NCBI GenBank assembly: GCA_050013235.1 | Contig: JBEKFQ010000016.1 | Span: forward strand, 1-64,000 | DNA: 64,000 bases | Origin: RH-AL1 sp050013235 | Lineage (GTDB): Bacteria; Pseudomonadota; Alphaproteobacteria; Rhizobiales; Beijerinckiaceae | Direction: 5' to 3' | Shown: piece after piece, positions 1 to 8,321 of the stretch | Numbering within the stretch: position 1 is the first letter of the stretch | Layout of the letters: every line of letters begins with the position of its first letter | Program-made: the position numbers and the translations under genes | Notes under the pieces: model-generated | Databases searched by the model: none | What the model was told of the DNA's origin: nothing | The model's input: the letters and a program-made list of their open reading frames with translations, nothing else

Positions 1-342
1 CCGGGGCGGATAACGCGTCGATGTCGGGCAGCTGTTTCATTCCCAGAATGAATCAGAACATGCCCGCCAAGCCTACAAAAATATCAAGCCGCCGCCCGGG
101 GTTTCGCCCCTGTTGCATTTCCTCGATCGCAAAAGTCCTCAACTCTTGAAGAAAAAGGCTCTAAGAGAATTTATTTTCAAGGAGTTGGAGCAATTGGCAA
201 TCTGGAAAGTCCGGGTTTTCGAATAAAATTCGCAAGGGCCCATTTGCTCTTAACTGTTGGGTTGCGCCGCCGCGTCTGTCTGCTTAGACACGCCGTAGCG
301 GGTCTGTACCCCCCTTGAAGAGTTACGATGTCTGGAGCCACC
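1..342. other. Intergenic region upstream of rph, no gene seen
   Basis: No convincing coding sequence on either strand. Positions 46-115 hold a pattern (GAATGAATCAGAA, then about 40 bases later GGTTTCGCC) that recurs at 36580-36648. No CIRCE operator or other recognisable heat-shock operator is visible, although hrcA often lies next to rph in related genomes. The window edge cuts off any gene further left. Confidence 0.5.
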
Positions 343-1056
343 ATGCGACCGTCCAAACGCGCTGCCGATGAATTGCGGCCTGTCTCGATCGAGCGCAAGG
401 TCGCGCGCTACGCCGAAGGATCCTGCCTCATCAAGTTCGGCTCGACGCATGTGCTTTGCACCGCCTCGCTCGAGGATAAGCCGCCGGCATGGTTGCGCGG
501 GCAGGGGCGCGGCTGGGTCACGGCGGAATATGCCATGCTGCCGCGCGCCACCCACACGCGCTCGCGCCGCGAATCGACGTCGGGCAAGCCGTCCGGCCGC
601 ACCCAGGAAATCCAGCGCCTGATCGGCCGCAGCTTGCGCGCCGTGACCAATCTGCAAGCCATGGGCGAACGGCAGATCACGCTCGATTGCGATGTCTTGC
701 AGGCCGATGGCGGCACCCGCACGGCTGCGATCACGGGTGCCTGGATCGCCCTCAACGATTGCCTCGATTGGATGCGCGCGCGTTCGATCTTGAAGGATAA
801 TCCGCTTCGCGATCATGTCGCCGCGATCTCCTGCGGCATTGTGGGCGGCGAGCCCGTGCTCGATCTCGATTATGCCGAGGATTCCGAGGCGCAGACGGAC
901 GCCAATTTCGTGATCAGCGGCTCCGGGGCCTTGGTCGAGATCCAGGCGAGCGCCGAGGGCGCGGTGTTTAGCGAGGCGGAATTGAACGCCATGCTGGGGC
1001 TCGCCAAGGGGGGGATCGCGCAGCTCGTCGCGCTGCAAAAGCAGGCTTTGGCCTGA
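343..1056 (+). CDS. rph: Ribonuclease PH
   Basis: Phosphorolytic 3'-5' exoribonuclease that trims tRNA 3' ends in the cytoplasm, using phosphate and releasing nucleoside diphosphates. The 237-residue product has the family start MRPSKRAADELRP, the block LCTASLEDKPPAW, and the conserved stretch AEYAMLPRATHTR with GRTQEIQRLIGRSLRA, which carries arginines of the phosphate site. Length is normal for the family. I chose ATG at 343 because family members begin there and TGGAG lies just upstream. An in-frame ATG at 328 would add five residues. rdgB starts two bases after the stop, so the two are surely cotranscribed. Confidence 0.96.
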   Translation: MRPSKRAADELRPVSIERKVARYAEGSCLIKFGSTHVLCTASLEDKPPAWLRGQGRGWVTAEYAMLPRATHTRSRRESTSGKPSGRTQEIQRLIGRSLRAVTNLQAMGERQITLDCDVLQADGGTRTAAITGAWIALNDCLDWMRARSILKDNPLRDHVAAISCGIVGGEPVLDLDYAEDSEAQTDANFVISGSGALVEIQASAEGAVFSEAELNAMLGLAKGGIAQLVALQKQALA

Positions 1057-1057
1057 G

Positions 1058-1687
1058 ATGGCCCGGCTGATTCAAGGGCGGATCATCGTCGCCAGCCATA
1101 ACGAGGGCAAGCTCGCGGAGATGCGCGAGCTGCTCGAGCCCTATGGGATCGAGGCCGTGTCCGCCGGCGCGCTCGGCCTCGTCGAGCCGGACGAGACGGG
1201 CACAACCTTCATCGCCAACGCCAAGATCAAGGCCGAGGCCGCGACCGCCGCCACGGGTCTGCCCGCCTTTGCCGATGATTCCGGGCTCTGCGTCGATGCG
1301 CTCGGCGGCCAACCCGGCATTCTCTCCGCGCGCTGGGCCAAGGAAGCCGGGAGCTTCACCTTGGCCATGGACGGGATTGAGCGGCGCCTCGCCGCGATCA
1401 ATGCCGAGCCTCCGTATGGCGCGCGTTTCGTCTCGGCCTTGGCTTTGTCGCGGCTGGGCCACGAGACCCTGACCTTCGTGGGCACGATCGAGGGCACTTT
1501 GACGTTTCCGCCGCGCGGCAAGCTGGGTTTTGGCTACGATCCCATCTTCTTGCCGGAGGGCATGACCCGGAGTTTTGGCGAAATCTCCTCGATCGAGAAA
1601 CATGGAATCCCAGCCGATGGATCTCGCGCATTGTCGCATCGCGCCCGCGCTTTTCAGGATTTCGCCCGCGCCTGTCTCCGGGATTGA
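1058..1687 (+). CDS. rdgB: dITP/XTP pyrophosphatase (RdgB/HAM1 family)
   Basis: House-cleaning nucleotide pyrophosphatase that hydrolyses non-canonical purine triphosphates (dITP, XTP) to the monophosphates, keeping them out of DNA and RNA. The 209-residue protein shows the N-terminal substrate motif IIVASHNEGKLAEM, the metal-site stretch FADDSGLCVDALGG with PGILSARWA, and the C-terminal block FGYDPIFLPEG followed by SHRARAF. It follows rph with no real gap, the usual alphaproteobacterial pair. In many relatives hemW comes next, but here a small hypothetical gene does. Confidence 0.95.
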   Translation: MARLIQGRIIVASHNEGKLAEMRELLEPYGIEAVSAGALGLVEPDETGTTFIANAKIKAEAATAATGLPAFADDSGLCVDALGGQPGILSARWAKEAGSFTLAMDGIERRLAAINAEPPYGARFVSALALSRLGHETLTFVGTIEGTLTFPPRGKLGFGYDPIFLPEGMTRSFGEISSIEKHGIPADGSRALSHRARAFQDFARACLRD

Positions 1688-1787
1688 AAGAAGGCCCGGC
1701 CGGATTCACCAAAAAATGTTGACGGCATATTCTTATATTGCACTGCAGCAATTGCGTGATAAATAAGAACCGGTGATGGAGACCGGC

Positions 1788-2099
1788 ATGTCGACGACCT
1801 GGAATACCAAATACGGAACGCGCCGCGTGCGCCATGATCCGCCGACACTGTCCGAAGCCATTGCCGCCGCCCAGGATCTGACAGACGATCCCGCCGCCCA
1901 GATTGAGATTGCCGCCGGTCTGATGGACGTGCCCCTGGACGAGGTGAAGCTCGAAATGCAAAAGCTCGCGCCGCCGGAGCGCCGCGTCACCCGCACCGTC
2001 ACGATCACCGCCCCCGCCCGCGACAAGGATCACGCGCCGCGCACCGTCATCGTCGAGCGCAAAGCCAGCCGCCGGGTGATCGCGAGGGCGAAGGTTTAG
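1788..2099 (+). CDS. Small conserved-looking hypothetical protein
   Basis: Not recognised as a named family. The product is about 103 residues, soluble, with no signal peptide or membrane segment. The N-terminal half (LSEAIAAAQDLTDD, then QIEIAAGLMDVPLDEVKLEMQKL) looks helical, and the tail is basic with many Arg and Lys. Start options are GTG 1773, ATG 1776 and ATG 1788. The last gives MSTTWNTKYGTRRV, which reads most like a natural N-terminus. It lies about 100 bases downstream of rdgB and is followed by a clear hairpin at 2110-2135. Codon use matches its neighbours, so it is probably real. Confidence 0.6.
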   Translation: MSTTWNTKYGTRRVRHDPPTLSEAIAAAQDLTDDPAAQIEIAAGLMDVPLDEVKLEMQKLAPPERRVTRTVTITAPARDKDHAPRTVIVERKASRRVIARAKV

Positions 2100-2109
2100 A
2101 GGCGTCATT

Positions 2110-2135
2110 CCTTCTCCCGCTTTCGCGGGAGAAGG
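2110..2135. terminator. Hairpin between convergent genes
   Basis: An 11-bp perfect stem (CCTTCTCCCGC / GCGGGAGAAGG) with a TTTC loop lies between the convergent hypothetical gene and acnA. The position suits a bidirectional terminator, but no long U-tract follows on either strand. Confidence 0.6.
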
Positions 2136-2149
2136 ATGTTCGTGAAGCC

Positions 2150-4879
2150 TTACGCCGCGGCCAACTGCCGCAGCACGTAGGACAAGATCCCGCCGTTGTT
2201 GAAATATTCCAGCTCTTCCAGCGTCGCGATGCGGCAGAGCAGGGGGATCGTGACGGAGCGGCCATCGGCGTAATTGATGATGGCTTCCATCTTTTGGCGC
2301 GGGCGGAGCGTTTCGCCGAGCCCGTAGATCGTGACGGTCTCGTTGCCCTTCAGCCCCAACGTTTTCCACGTCGTGCCCGGCTCGAAGGTCAGGGGCAGAA
2401 CGCCCATGCCGACGAGATTCGAGCGATGGATGCGCTCGAAGCTTTCCGAGACGACCGCACGCACGCCGAGCAGCTTGGTTCCCTTGGCCGCCCAGTCGCG
2501 CGAGGATCCGTTGCCATATTCGGCGCCGGCGAAGATCACGAGAGGCGTGCCCTCGGCCTCATATTTCATCGCGGCGTCGAAGATCGGCATGGTCTCGCCA
2601 TCGGGCCAATGCTTGGTCAAGCCGCCTTCCGGCACGCTGCCGTCTTCGTTTTGCATTTCGAAGTTCTTGATGCGGATATTGGCGAAGGTGCCGCGCATCA
2701 TCACTTCGTGATTGCCGCGCCGCGTGCCGTACTGGTTGAAATCCTTCGTCGCGACTTGGTGCTCCGAGAGATAGGTGCCGGCGGGTGAATCGGCCTTGAT
2801 CGAGCCGGCCGGCGAGATGTGATCGGTGGTGATCTTATCGCCAAACAGCGCGAGGATGCGCGCGTTCAAAATGTCCTTCACCGGCACTGGCGTCAGGGTC
2901 AGACCCTCGAAATAGGGCGGGTTCTGCACATAGGTCGAGCCGATGTCCCATTTATAGGTCTCGCCTTCCGGCGCATCGACTTCGCGCCAATGCTTGTCGC
3001 CGTGGAACACGTCGGCATAACGCGCCTTGAAGATCTTCTTGGTCACGTATTTTTCGATGTAGTCTTCGATTTCCTTGTCTGTTGGCCAGATGTCGCGGAG
3101 ATAGACGGGTTCGCCTTTCTCGTCGAAGCCGAGCGGATCGGTGTCGAGGTCGATCGAGACCGTGCCGGCCAGGGCATGGGCGACGACGAGCGGGGGTGAG
3201 GCCAGATAATTTGCCTGCACGTCAGGCGAAACCCGGCCTTCGAAGTTGCGGTTTCCCGACAGCACGGCGGCGGCGACGATCCCGTTTTCGTTGATCGTTT
3301 TCGAGATTTCGGCCGGGAGCGGGCCGGAATTGCCGATACAGGTCGTGCAGCCGAAGCCGACCAGGTTGAAGCCCAGCTTGTCGAGATCGTCTTGCAGGCC
3401 GGAATTGGCGAGATATTCCGCCACGACCTGGCTGCCGGGCGCCAGCGAGGTTTTGACCCATGGCTTGACGGTCAGGCCCTTGGCGGCGGCATTGCGCGCG
3501 AGAAGACCGGCGCCGATCAAAACGCTCGGGTTCGACGTATTGGTGCAGGACGTAATGGCCGCGATCACGACATCGCCATGGCCGAGATCGAAATCCTTGC
3601 CCTTGACCTTGAAGCGCTGGGTGGGGTTTTCGGTCTTTTTATATTCGGCGCCGAGCGCGGTGCGGAAGCCCGAGCCGACATCGTGAAGCGCGATCCGGCC
3701 TTCGGGACGCTTCGGACCGGCCATGGAGGGCACCACGGTCGACAGATCGAGTTCGAGGGTCTCGGTGAAAACGGGGTCGGGCGTGTCCTTCTTGCGGTAA
3801 AGGCCCTGCTCCTTGGCATAGGCCTCGACGAGAGCGACACGCTCGGGGGTCCGCGCCGAGGTCGTGAGATAGGCGAGCGTCTCCTTGTCCACTGGGAAGA
3901 AGCCGCAGGTCGCGCCATATTCCGGCGCCATATTGGCGATGGTCGCGCGGTCGGCGAGCGTCAGATGGGACAGGCCGGGGCCGAAAAATTCGACGAACTT
4001 GCCAACGACGCCGAGCTTGCGCAGCATCTGGGTCACGGTCAGCACGAGGTCGGTCGCGGTCACGCCGGGGTTCAGCTCGCCGGTGACGCGAAAGCCGATG
4101 ACTTCGGGCAGCAGCATGGAGAGCGGCTGCCCCAGCATGCAGGCCTCCGCCTCGATGCCGCCGACGCCCCAGCCCAGGACCGACAGGCCGTTGACCATGG
4201 TCGTGTGCGAATCGGTGCCGACGAGCGAATCGGGATAAGCGATCTCGACCGTCTTGACCTTGCCGCTATCCGTGACGTGCTCTTCTTCCTTGGTCCAAAC
4301 GGTCTGGGCCAGATATTCCAGGTTCACCTGGTGGCAGATGCCGGTGCCGGGCGGCACGACGCGGAAATTGTCGAAGGAGCTTTGGCCCCATTTCAAGAAG
4401 CGGTAGCGCTCGCCGTTGCGGCTATATTCGAGATCGACGTTGATCTTGAACGCATCCTCCGTGCCGAAGGCGTCGACGATGACGGAATGGTCGATCACGA
4501 GGTCGACGGGGACGAGCGGGTTGATTTTTTGCGGATCGCCGCCGAGCTTGGTCATGGCGTCGCGCATGGCGGCCAGATCGACCACGGCCGGCACGCCGGT
4601 GAAATCCTGCATGAGGACGCGGGCGGGGCGGAAGGCGATTTCTTTCTCGTCCTTGCCGCGGTTCTCGACCCAGGCGGCGAGCGCTTCGATATCTTCCTTC
4701 TTGACGGTCTTGCCGTCTTCATAGCGTAGAAGGTTCTCCAGAAGCACTTTCATCGAAAACGGCAGCTTGGAAACGCCAGCCAGTCCGTTCTTCTCGGCCT
4801 CTTCGAGCGAGAAATAATGGTAGGTCTTGTCGTCGACCGTAAGTTTCTTACGGGATTTGAAGCTGTCGAGTGAGGCCAT
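2150..4879 (-). CDS. acnA: Aconitate hydratase A
   Basis: TCA-cycle enzyme that isomerises citrate to isocitrate through cis-aconitate using a [4Fe-4S] cluster. The 909-residue length is typical of the AcnA/IRP1 branch. Cluster cysteines are visible in SCTNTSNPSV and CTTCIGNSGPL, and catalytic-domain blocks include GTDSHTTMVNGLSVLGWGVGG and the C-terminal swivel motif GAEYGNGSSRDWAAKG. The start MASLDSFKSRKKL is family-like. The gene stands alone, divergent from ccmA across about 130 bases. It supplies citrate-derived flux for the acetyl-CoA made by the acs and pdh-type genes elsewhere in the window. Confidence 0.97.
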   Translation of the reverse strand: MASLDSFKSRKKLTVDDKTYHYFSLEEAEKNGLAGVSKLPFSMKVLLENLLRYEDGKTVKKEDIEALAAWVENRGKDEKEIAFRPARVLMQDFTGVPAVVDLAAMRDAMTKLGGDPQKINPLVPVDLVIDHSVIVDAFGTEDAFKINVDLEYSRNGERYRFLKWGQSSFDNFRVVPPGTGICHQVNLEYLAQTVWTKEEEHVTDSGKVKTVEIAYPDSLVGTDSHTTMVNGLSVLGWGVGGIEAEACMLGQPLSMLLPEVIGFRVTGELNPGVTATDLVLTVTQMLRKLGVVGKFVEFFGPGLSHLTLADRATIANMAPEYGATCGFFPVDKETLAYLTTSARTPERVALVEAYAKEQGLYRKKDTPDPVFTETLELDLSTVVPSMAGPKRPEGRIALHDVGSGFRTALGAEYKKTENPTQRFKVKGKDFDLGHGDVVIAAITSCTNTSNPSVLIGAGLLARNAAAKGLTVKPWVKTSLAPGSQVVAEYLANSGLQDDLDKLGFNLVGFGCTTCIGNSGPLPAEISKTINENGIVAAAVLSGNRNFEGRVSPDVQANYLASPPLVVAHALAGTVSIDLDTDPLGFDEKGEPVYLRDIWPTDKEIEDYIEKYVTKKIFKARYADVFHGDKHWREVDAPEGETYKWDIGSTYVQNPPYFEGLTLTPVPVKDILNARILALFGDKITTDHISPAGSIKADSPAGTYLSEHQVATKDFNQYGTRRGNHEVMMRGTFANIRIKNFEMQNEDGSVPEGGLTKHWPDGETMPIFDAAMKYEAEGTPLVIFAGAEYGNGSSRDWAAKGTKLLGVRAVVSESFERIHRSNLVGMGVLPLTFEPGTTWKTLGLKGNETVTIYGLGETLRPRQKMEAIINYADGRSVTIPLLCRIATLEELEYFNNGGILSYVLRQLAAA

Positions 4880-5011
4880 TGATTTCGTTCCCAGCTATGG
4901 CGAATAGGGCTTAGCCGCCGTGCGTGTAGATAATCCGTTCCGGACGCGCTACCTGATGCGCCCAGCGCCGCCGCAATGCAAGATCGGCGCCCGCACCTTT
5001 GGTCGATCTTG

Positions 5012-5638
5012 ATGATTTTGTCTGTTGAAGCCCTCACCGTTGAGCGGGGCGGGCGCATCGTTCTCTCCGGTCTTTCCTTCGCTGTCGCGGCGGGCGAGGC
5101 TCTGCTTGTCACCGGCCGTAATGGGGCGGGCAAGTCCACGCTTTTGCGCGTTTTGGCTGGGCTGCTGCCGTTCCAGGCCGGCAAAATCCATCTCCCCGGT
5201 GCAACCGAGGAGGTGCGGGCGGCCGAGACGATCCATTATCTCGGCTACGAGGATGCGCTGAAGCCATCTCTCAGCGTGCGGGAAAATCTCGAGTTTTGGG
5301 CGGCCATGCTGGGGCAAGGGGGCGGTCTTTCGCCCCGCCAAGCCTTTTTTTCCCCTCATGAAGCGCTTGCCGCCTTCGGCATTGCCCGCTTGCTCGATCT
5401 CCCGGCGGCCTATCTCTCGGCGGGGCAGAAGCGGCGGGTGGCATTGGCGCGACTCCTGCTCAATCCCCGCCCGGTCTGGCTTCTCGACGAACCTCTCATC
5501 GCCCTCGATTTAAGCGCGCAGGAGACTTTGGCCTCCATCATGGCGGCACATGTGGCGGGCGGCGGAGCCATCGTCGCGGCCTCCCATGCCCCGCTCGGCC
5601 TTCCCGCGCGGGTGCTCGATTTGGGAGGCCAGCCATGA
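5012..5638 (+). CDS. ccmA: Cytochrome c biogenesis ABC transporter ATPase CcmA
   Basis: ATP-binding subunit of the CcmABCD complex that releases holo-CcmE so that haem can be attached to c-type cytochromes. About 208 residues with Walker A GRNGAGKST (Lys41), signature LSAGQKRRVALARLL, and Walker B WLLDEP. I placed the start at ATG 5012 (MILSVEAL), which aligns with the family. An in-frame ATG at 4976 would add 12 unlikely residues. It overlaps ccmB by four bases, so translation is coupled. The c-type cytochromes encoded at 53.1-54.1 kb would need this system. Confidence 0.94.
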   Translation: MILSVEALTVERGGRIVLSGLSFAVAAGEALLVTGRNGAGKSTLLRVLAGLLPFQAGKIHLPGATEEVRAAETIHYLGYEDALKPSLSVRENLEFWAAMLGQGGGLSPRQAFFSPHEALAAFGIARLLDLPAAYLSAGQKRRVALARLLLNPRPVWLLDEPLIALDLSAQETLASIMAAHVAGGGAIVAASHAPLGLPARVLDLGGQP

Positions 5639-6303
5639 GCGCGGTTTGGGCTCTCTTCCTCCGCGATCTCAGAACCGGGCGCCGGATCGGCGGCGGGGCT
5701 TCGATGGGGGTGGTCTTTTTCTTTATTTTGATCGTCCTCACGCCCTTCGCCATCGGGCCGGACCTCAATCTGCTCTCCCGCATCGGTCCCGCCATTCTGT
5801 GGATCGCCGGGCTGCTCGCAACCCTGCTCGGCCTCGACCGACTGTTTCAATCCGACCGGGACGATGGCTCGCTCGATCTCCTGCTCATGAGCCGCACGCC
5901 GGGCGAGGTCATCGTCTTGGTGAAATGCCTGGCCCATTGGGTTCTCACCGGCTTGCCGCTGGTCCTCACCGCGCCGCTGTTCGGCCTGATGCTCGGCATG
6001 GCCCCGCAAGCTCTGTGGCAAACCACCGCCTCGCTCGCCGCGGGCACGCCGGCGCTGACCATGTTGGGGGCGATCGGGGCCGGATTGACAGTCGGCCTGC
6101 GCAAGGGCGGGCTGCTGATGGCGATCCTGATCCTGCCGCTCTGTGTCCCCGTCCTGATTTTCGGCGTCGCCGCCGCCAATGCCGGGCAGGGTAATCCCGT
6201 GCCGTTTCTCACGCCGTTCCTGGTGCTCTGCGCGCTGAGCCTCGCCTCCATCGCCGGCGCGCCCTTCGCGGCCGCCGCGGCGCTGCGGGCGATGAACGAA
6301 TGA
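5635..6303 (+). CDS. ccmB: Haem exporter membrane protein CcmB
   Basis: Integral membrane partner of CcmA. The 222-residue protein is almost entirely hydrophobic, with about six predicted transmembrane segments, and carries LLLMSRTPGEVIVLVKCLAHW typical of CcmB in its middle. It starts on the ATGA overlap with ccmA. In most alphaproteobacteria ccmC follows at once, but here about 1.1 kb of other DNA, including a toxin-antitoxin pair, separates them, so ccmC may need its own promoter. Confidence 0.93.
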   Translation: MSAVWALFLRDLRTGRRIGGGASMGVVFFFILIVLTPFAIGPDLNLLSRIGPAILWIAGLLATLLGLDRLFQSDRDDGSLDLLLMSRTPGEVIVLVKCLAHWVLTGLPLVLTAPLFGLMLGMAPQALWQTTASLAAGTPALTMLGAIGAGLTVGLRKGGLLMAILILPLCVPVLIFGVAAANAGQGNPVPFLTPFLVLCALSLASIAGAPFAAAAALRAMNE

Positions 6304-6479
6304 GGGCGACGCTGGAGTCTTAATTGCCGGCAACTGCGGCGTCATTCCGGGGCGAGCGTCAGCGAGGGCCTGGAAAAACGCGACGGCGTTTCAGCTGCCG
6401 TCCTTGCGAGTTGGGACCGGCCTCCGGCTGATTCTCCAGAATGAAACGGTTCCACCGGCGAATTTACTCTGCAGCGCGA

Positions 6480-6503
6480 CCCGTCCTTGCGCGCAAGGAC
6501 GGG
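6480..6503. repeat. 24-bp perfect palindrome downstream of the PIN toxin gene
   Basis: The half-site CCCGTCCTTGCG is followed directly by its exact reverse complement. It lies 33 bases past the toxin stop codon (minus strand) and about 180 bases past ccmB. It could form a strong hairpin ending transcripts from either side, or be a REP-like element. There is no U-tract. Confidence 0.55.
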
Positions 6504-6535
6504 ACTCGGCGCGCAATCTCCTGAGCGGCAGAGGT

Positions 6536-6940
6536 CTACCTCTCCAAAACCGTCACCATTTCAGCGCGCGCGGCACTGGCCAGCGCCTGGTCAAGTGTCG
6601 CCAATGGCAATCGTTGCCGGAGCGCCAGTTCGAGATAGGCGGCGGCGTAGACGGTGAGCCGGTGCCGGCGGGCAAGCGCGAGGACATCGGCTTCTCCCGG
6701 TGTCCGATCGACCGAGATACTCAAGCGCGCAAGTTCCCGCAGAAAGGCTGCGGTGTCATGCTCCGTCAGACGTTTGCGCCGCTCGTTGACGATCAAGGTA
6801 TTGCGCACTTCGAACCACCATAGGGTCGGAACATGCGCTTCGCCGGTGCGGATACGTTCCAACGCCAATGCCGCATTGGGATGGTCTTCGTCATCAAAAG
6901 CCCAGCACGCGGCAATCGACGCATCGAGCACGAATGGCAT
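6536..6940 (-). CDS. PIN-domain toxin (VapC type)
   Basis: 134-residue PIN-domain protein, a family of Mg-dependent RNases that act as toxins of type II toxin-antitoxin pairs. Visible features are FVLDASI (Asp6), WWFEVRNTL (Glu44) and LPLATLD (Asp117), the usual first, second and fourth acidic positions. In the third motif, normally YDAAYLELA, this protein has YAAAYLELA, so Asp99 is Ala. Its codon is GCC where GAC would be expected. Activity may therefore be reduced. The start codon overlaps the antitoxin stop by one base. The pair lies between ccmB and ccmC on the opposite strand, which suggests insertion. Confidence 0.87.
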   Translation of the reverse strand: MPFVLDASIAACWAFDDEDHPNAALALERIRTGEAHVPTLWWFEVRNTLIVNERRKRLTEHDTAAFLRELARLSISVDRTPGEADVLALARRHRLTVYAAAYLELALRQRLPLATLDQALASAARAEMVTVLER

Positions 6941-7185
6941 CAGTATTTATGCCCTTCGTGGCGGGCCGAGAGAAGTTCGCCGATGGAGATCTTTCCGGTG
7001 CGCTGGCGCAACGTCTTGATGCTGTCGATCGCCCGGTCGATTTCTTCTTGCCGCCGGCCGGTCTCGGGGATGATCCGGGCAATGGGTTTGCCGTGCCGGG
7101 TAATGATGAGAGTCTCACCGCGCTCGACCTCGTCGAGCAGGCTGGGGAGATGCGTTTTGGCCTCGGACGCCTGGACTTCTCGCAT
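6940..7185 (-). CDS. Phd/YefM-family antitoxin
   Basis: 81-residue antitoxin that should bind and neutralise the PIN toxin and repress the shared promoter. The N-terminal half has the Phd fold signature: ASEAKTHLPSLLDEVERGE, then TRHGKPIARIIPE. The C-terminal third (IDSIKTLRQRTGKISIGELL) would be the disordered toxin-binding tail. A perfect 16-bp palindrome lies 12 bases upstream of the start, where an autoregulatory operator is expected. Stop and toxin start overlap (TGATG), so expression is coupled. Confidence 0.88.
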   Translation of the reverse strand: MREVQASEAKTHLPSLLDEVERGETLIITRHGKPIARIIPETGRRQEEIDRAIDSIKTLRQRTGKISIGELLSARHEGHKY

Positions 7186-7196
7186 GACAGCCCCTA

Positions 7197-7212
7197 AATA
7201 GACTAGTCTATT
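7197..7212. promoter_or_regulatory. Probable autoregulatory operator of the toxin-antitoxin operon
   Basis: AATAGACTAGTCTATT is a perfect 16-bp palindrome ending 12 bases upstream of the antitoxin ATG (minus strand). CGACTAAT immediately after it resembles a further half-site. Phd-type antitoxins commonly bind such palindromes cooperatively; binding here is inferred. Confidence 0.6.
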
Positions 7213-7388
7213 CGACTAATCAATTCAAGCAATCGAAGCAAAAAGTCAACATCGATTCATCGCGGGATGCGATGTCCGCGGGACAAGGAGCGAGCGATGT
7301 TTGAGGGCTCAAGTCGTTTCGTTGAAAGTTCGGAGGCGGGTCCCACCCCCAATTGCCATCATCCCCCGCACCCCCTAAAACCCCTCCC

Positions 7389-8156
7389 ATGCTGCGATAC
7401 GCCAACCCCGCCAACTTCCTTCGCCTTGCCGCCGCGCTGATCCCGCCTTTGGCGGCGCTCACCCTGGTCTTGCTGGCCGTGGGGCTCTGGCTCGCCTTCC
7501 TCGCGCCGGCCGATTATCAGCAGGGCGAAACGGTCAAAATCATGTATTTGCATGTGCCGGCCGCCTGGCTCGCCATGTTCGTCTATTCCGTCATGAGCGT
7601 TTCGGCGCTCGGCACGCTGGTTTGGCGCCATCCTGTCGCCGATGCCGCGCAAAAGGCCGCGGCGCCGCTGGGCGCGGGCTTCACCTTCATCTGTCTCGCC
7701 ACCGGCTCGCTCTGGGGCAAGCCGATGTGGGGGACGTGGTGGGTGTGGGATGCCAGGCTCACCTCCGTGCTCGTGCTGTTCCTGCTCTATCTCGGCCTGA
7801 TCGCGCTGTGGCAGACGTTCGAGGATCAGGGCCGTGCGGCGCGCGCTGCCGCGATTCTCACATTGGTCGGCGTCGTCAATATTCCCATCATCCATTTCTC
7901 CGTGGAATGGTGGAACACCTTGCATCAGCCGGCCTCGGTGTTTCGCATGGGCGGCCCCACCATTTCGGCTCCGCTGCTCTGGCCTTTGCTGATCATGGCG
8001 CTCGCCTTCACGTTTCTGTTTTTGACTCTGCATTTGATGGCGATCCGTAACGAAATCCTGCGCCGCCGCTTGCGCCGGTTGTCGATCTTGGCGGCGAGCG
8101 CCGCCGAGCGCGACGAGGCGGAGATCCCGTCCGCCGCCACAGTGGCGCGAGGCTGA
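7389..8156 (+). CDS. ccmC: Haem transport/handling protein CcmC
   Basis: Inner-membrane protein that loads haem onto CcmE in cytochrome c maturation. About 255 residues, with six predicted membrane helices and the tryptophan-rich WWD motif visible as GTWWVWDARLT. Flanking haem-ligand regions include YLHVPAAW and NIPIIHFSVEWWNTLHQ, both with conserved histidines. I start it at ATG 7389 (MLRYANPANFLRLA). An in-frame upstream start at 7353 gives a proline-rich extension unlike the family. ccmD begins four bases after the stop. Confidence 0.95.
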   Translation: MLRYANPANFLRLAAALIPPLAALTLVLLAVGLWLAFLAPADYQQGETVKIMYLHVPAAWLAMFVYSVMSVSALGTLVWRHPVADAAQKAAAPLGAGFTFICLATGSLWGKPMWGTWWVWDARLTSVLVLFLLYLGLIALWQTFEDQGRAARAAAILTLVGVVNIPIIHFSVEWWNTLHQPASVFRMGGPTISAPLLWPLLIMALAFTFLFLTLHLMAIRNEILRRRLRRLSILAASAAERDEAEIPSAATVARG

Positions 8157-8159
8157 GCC

Positions 8160-8321
8160 ATGGAGCATGATCCGCACTCTGGCTTTATTCTCGCCGCCTA
8201 TGCGATCGCGGCCGTGGTCATCGTATCGATGATCGTGGCCATCGTGTCGGATTATTGGTCGTTGAAGCGCAGCCTCAAACGGTTTGGCGCGAGCGGCACG
8301 CGCGAGGCAGATCGCGGATGA
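8160..8321 (+). CDS. ccmD: Small haem exporter protein CcmD
   Basis: A 53-residue ORF between ccmC and ccmG. It begins MEHDPHSGFILAAYAIA, has one membrane helix (residues 9-30), then the conserved positively charged tail SDYWSLKRSLKRFGASG. This matches CcmD, which links holo-CcmE release to CcmABC. Its stop overlaps the ccmG start (ATGA). Short length is normal for the family and explains why size filters miss it. Confidence 0.9.
   Translation: MEHDPHSGFILAAYAIAAVVIVSMIVAIVSDYWSLKRSLKRFGASGTREADRG

Noticed and set aside
1..342. CIRCE/HrcA heat-shock operator upstream of rph
   Set aside because: The characteristic inverted repeat is not present; no hrcA is visible in the window.
3392..4729. 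Long open frame antisense to acnA (445 codons)
   Set aside because: It is a GC-rich shadow of a strongly conserved aconitase; there is no motif or independent start signal.
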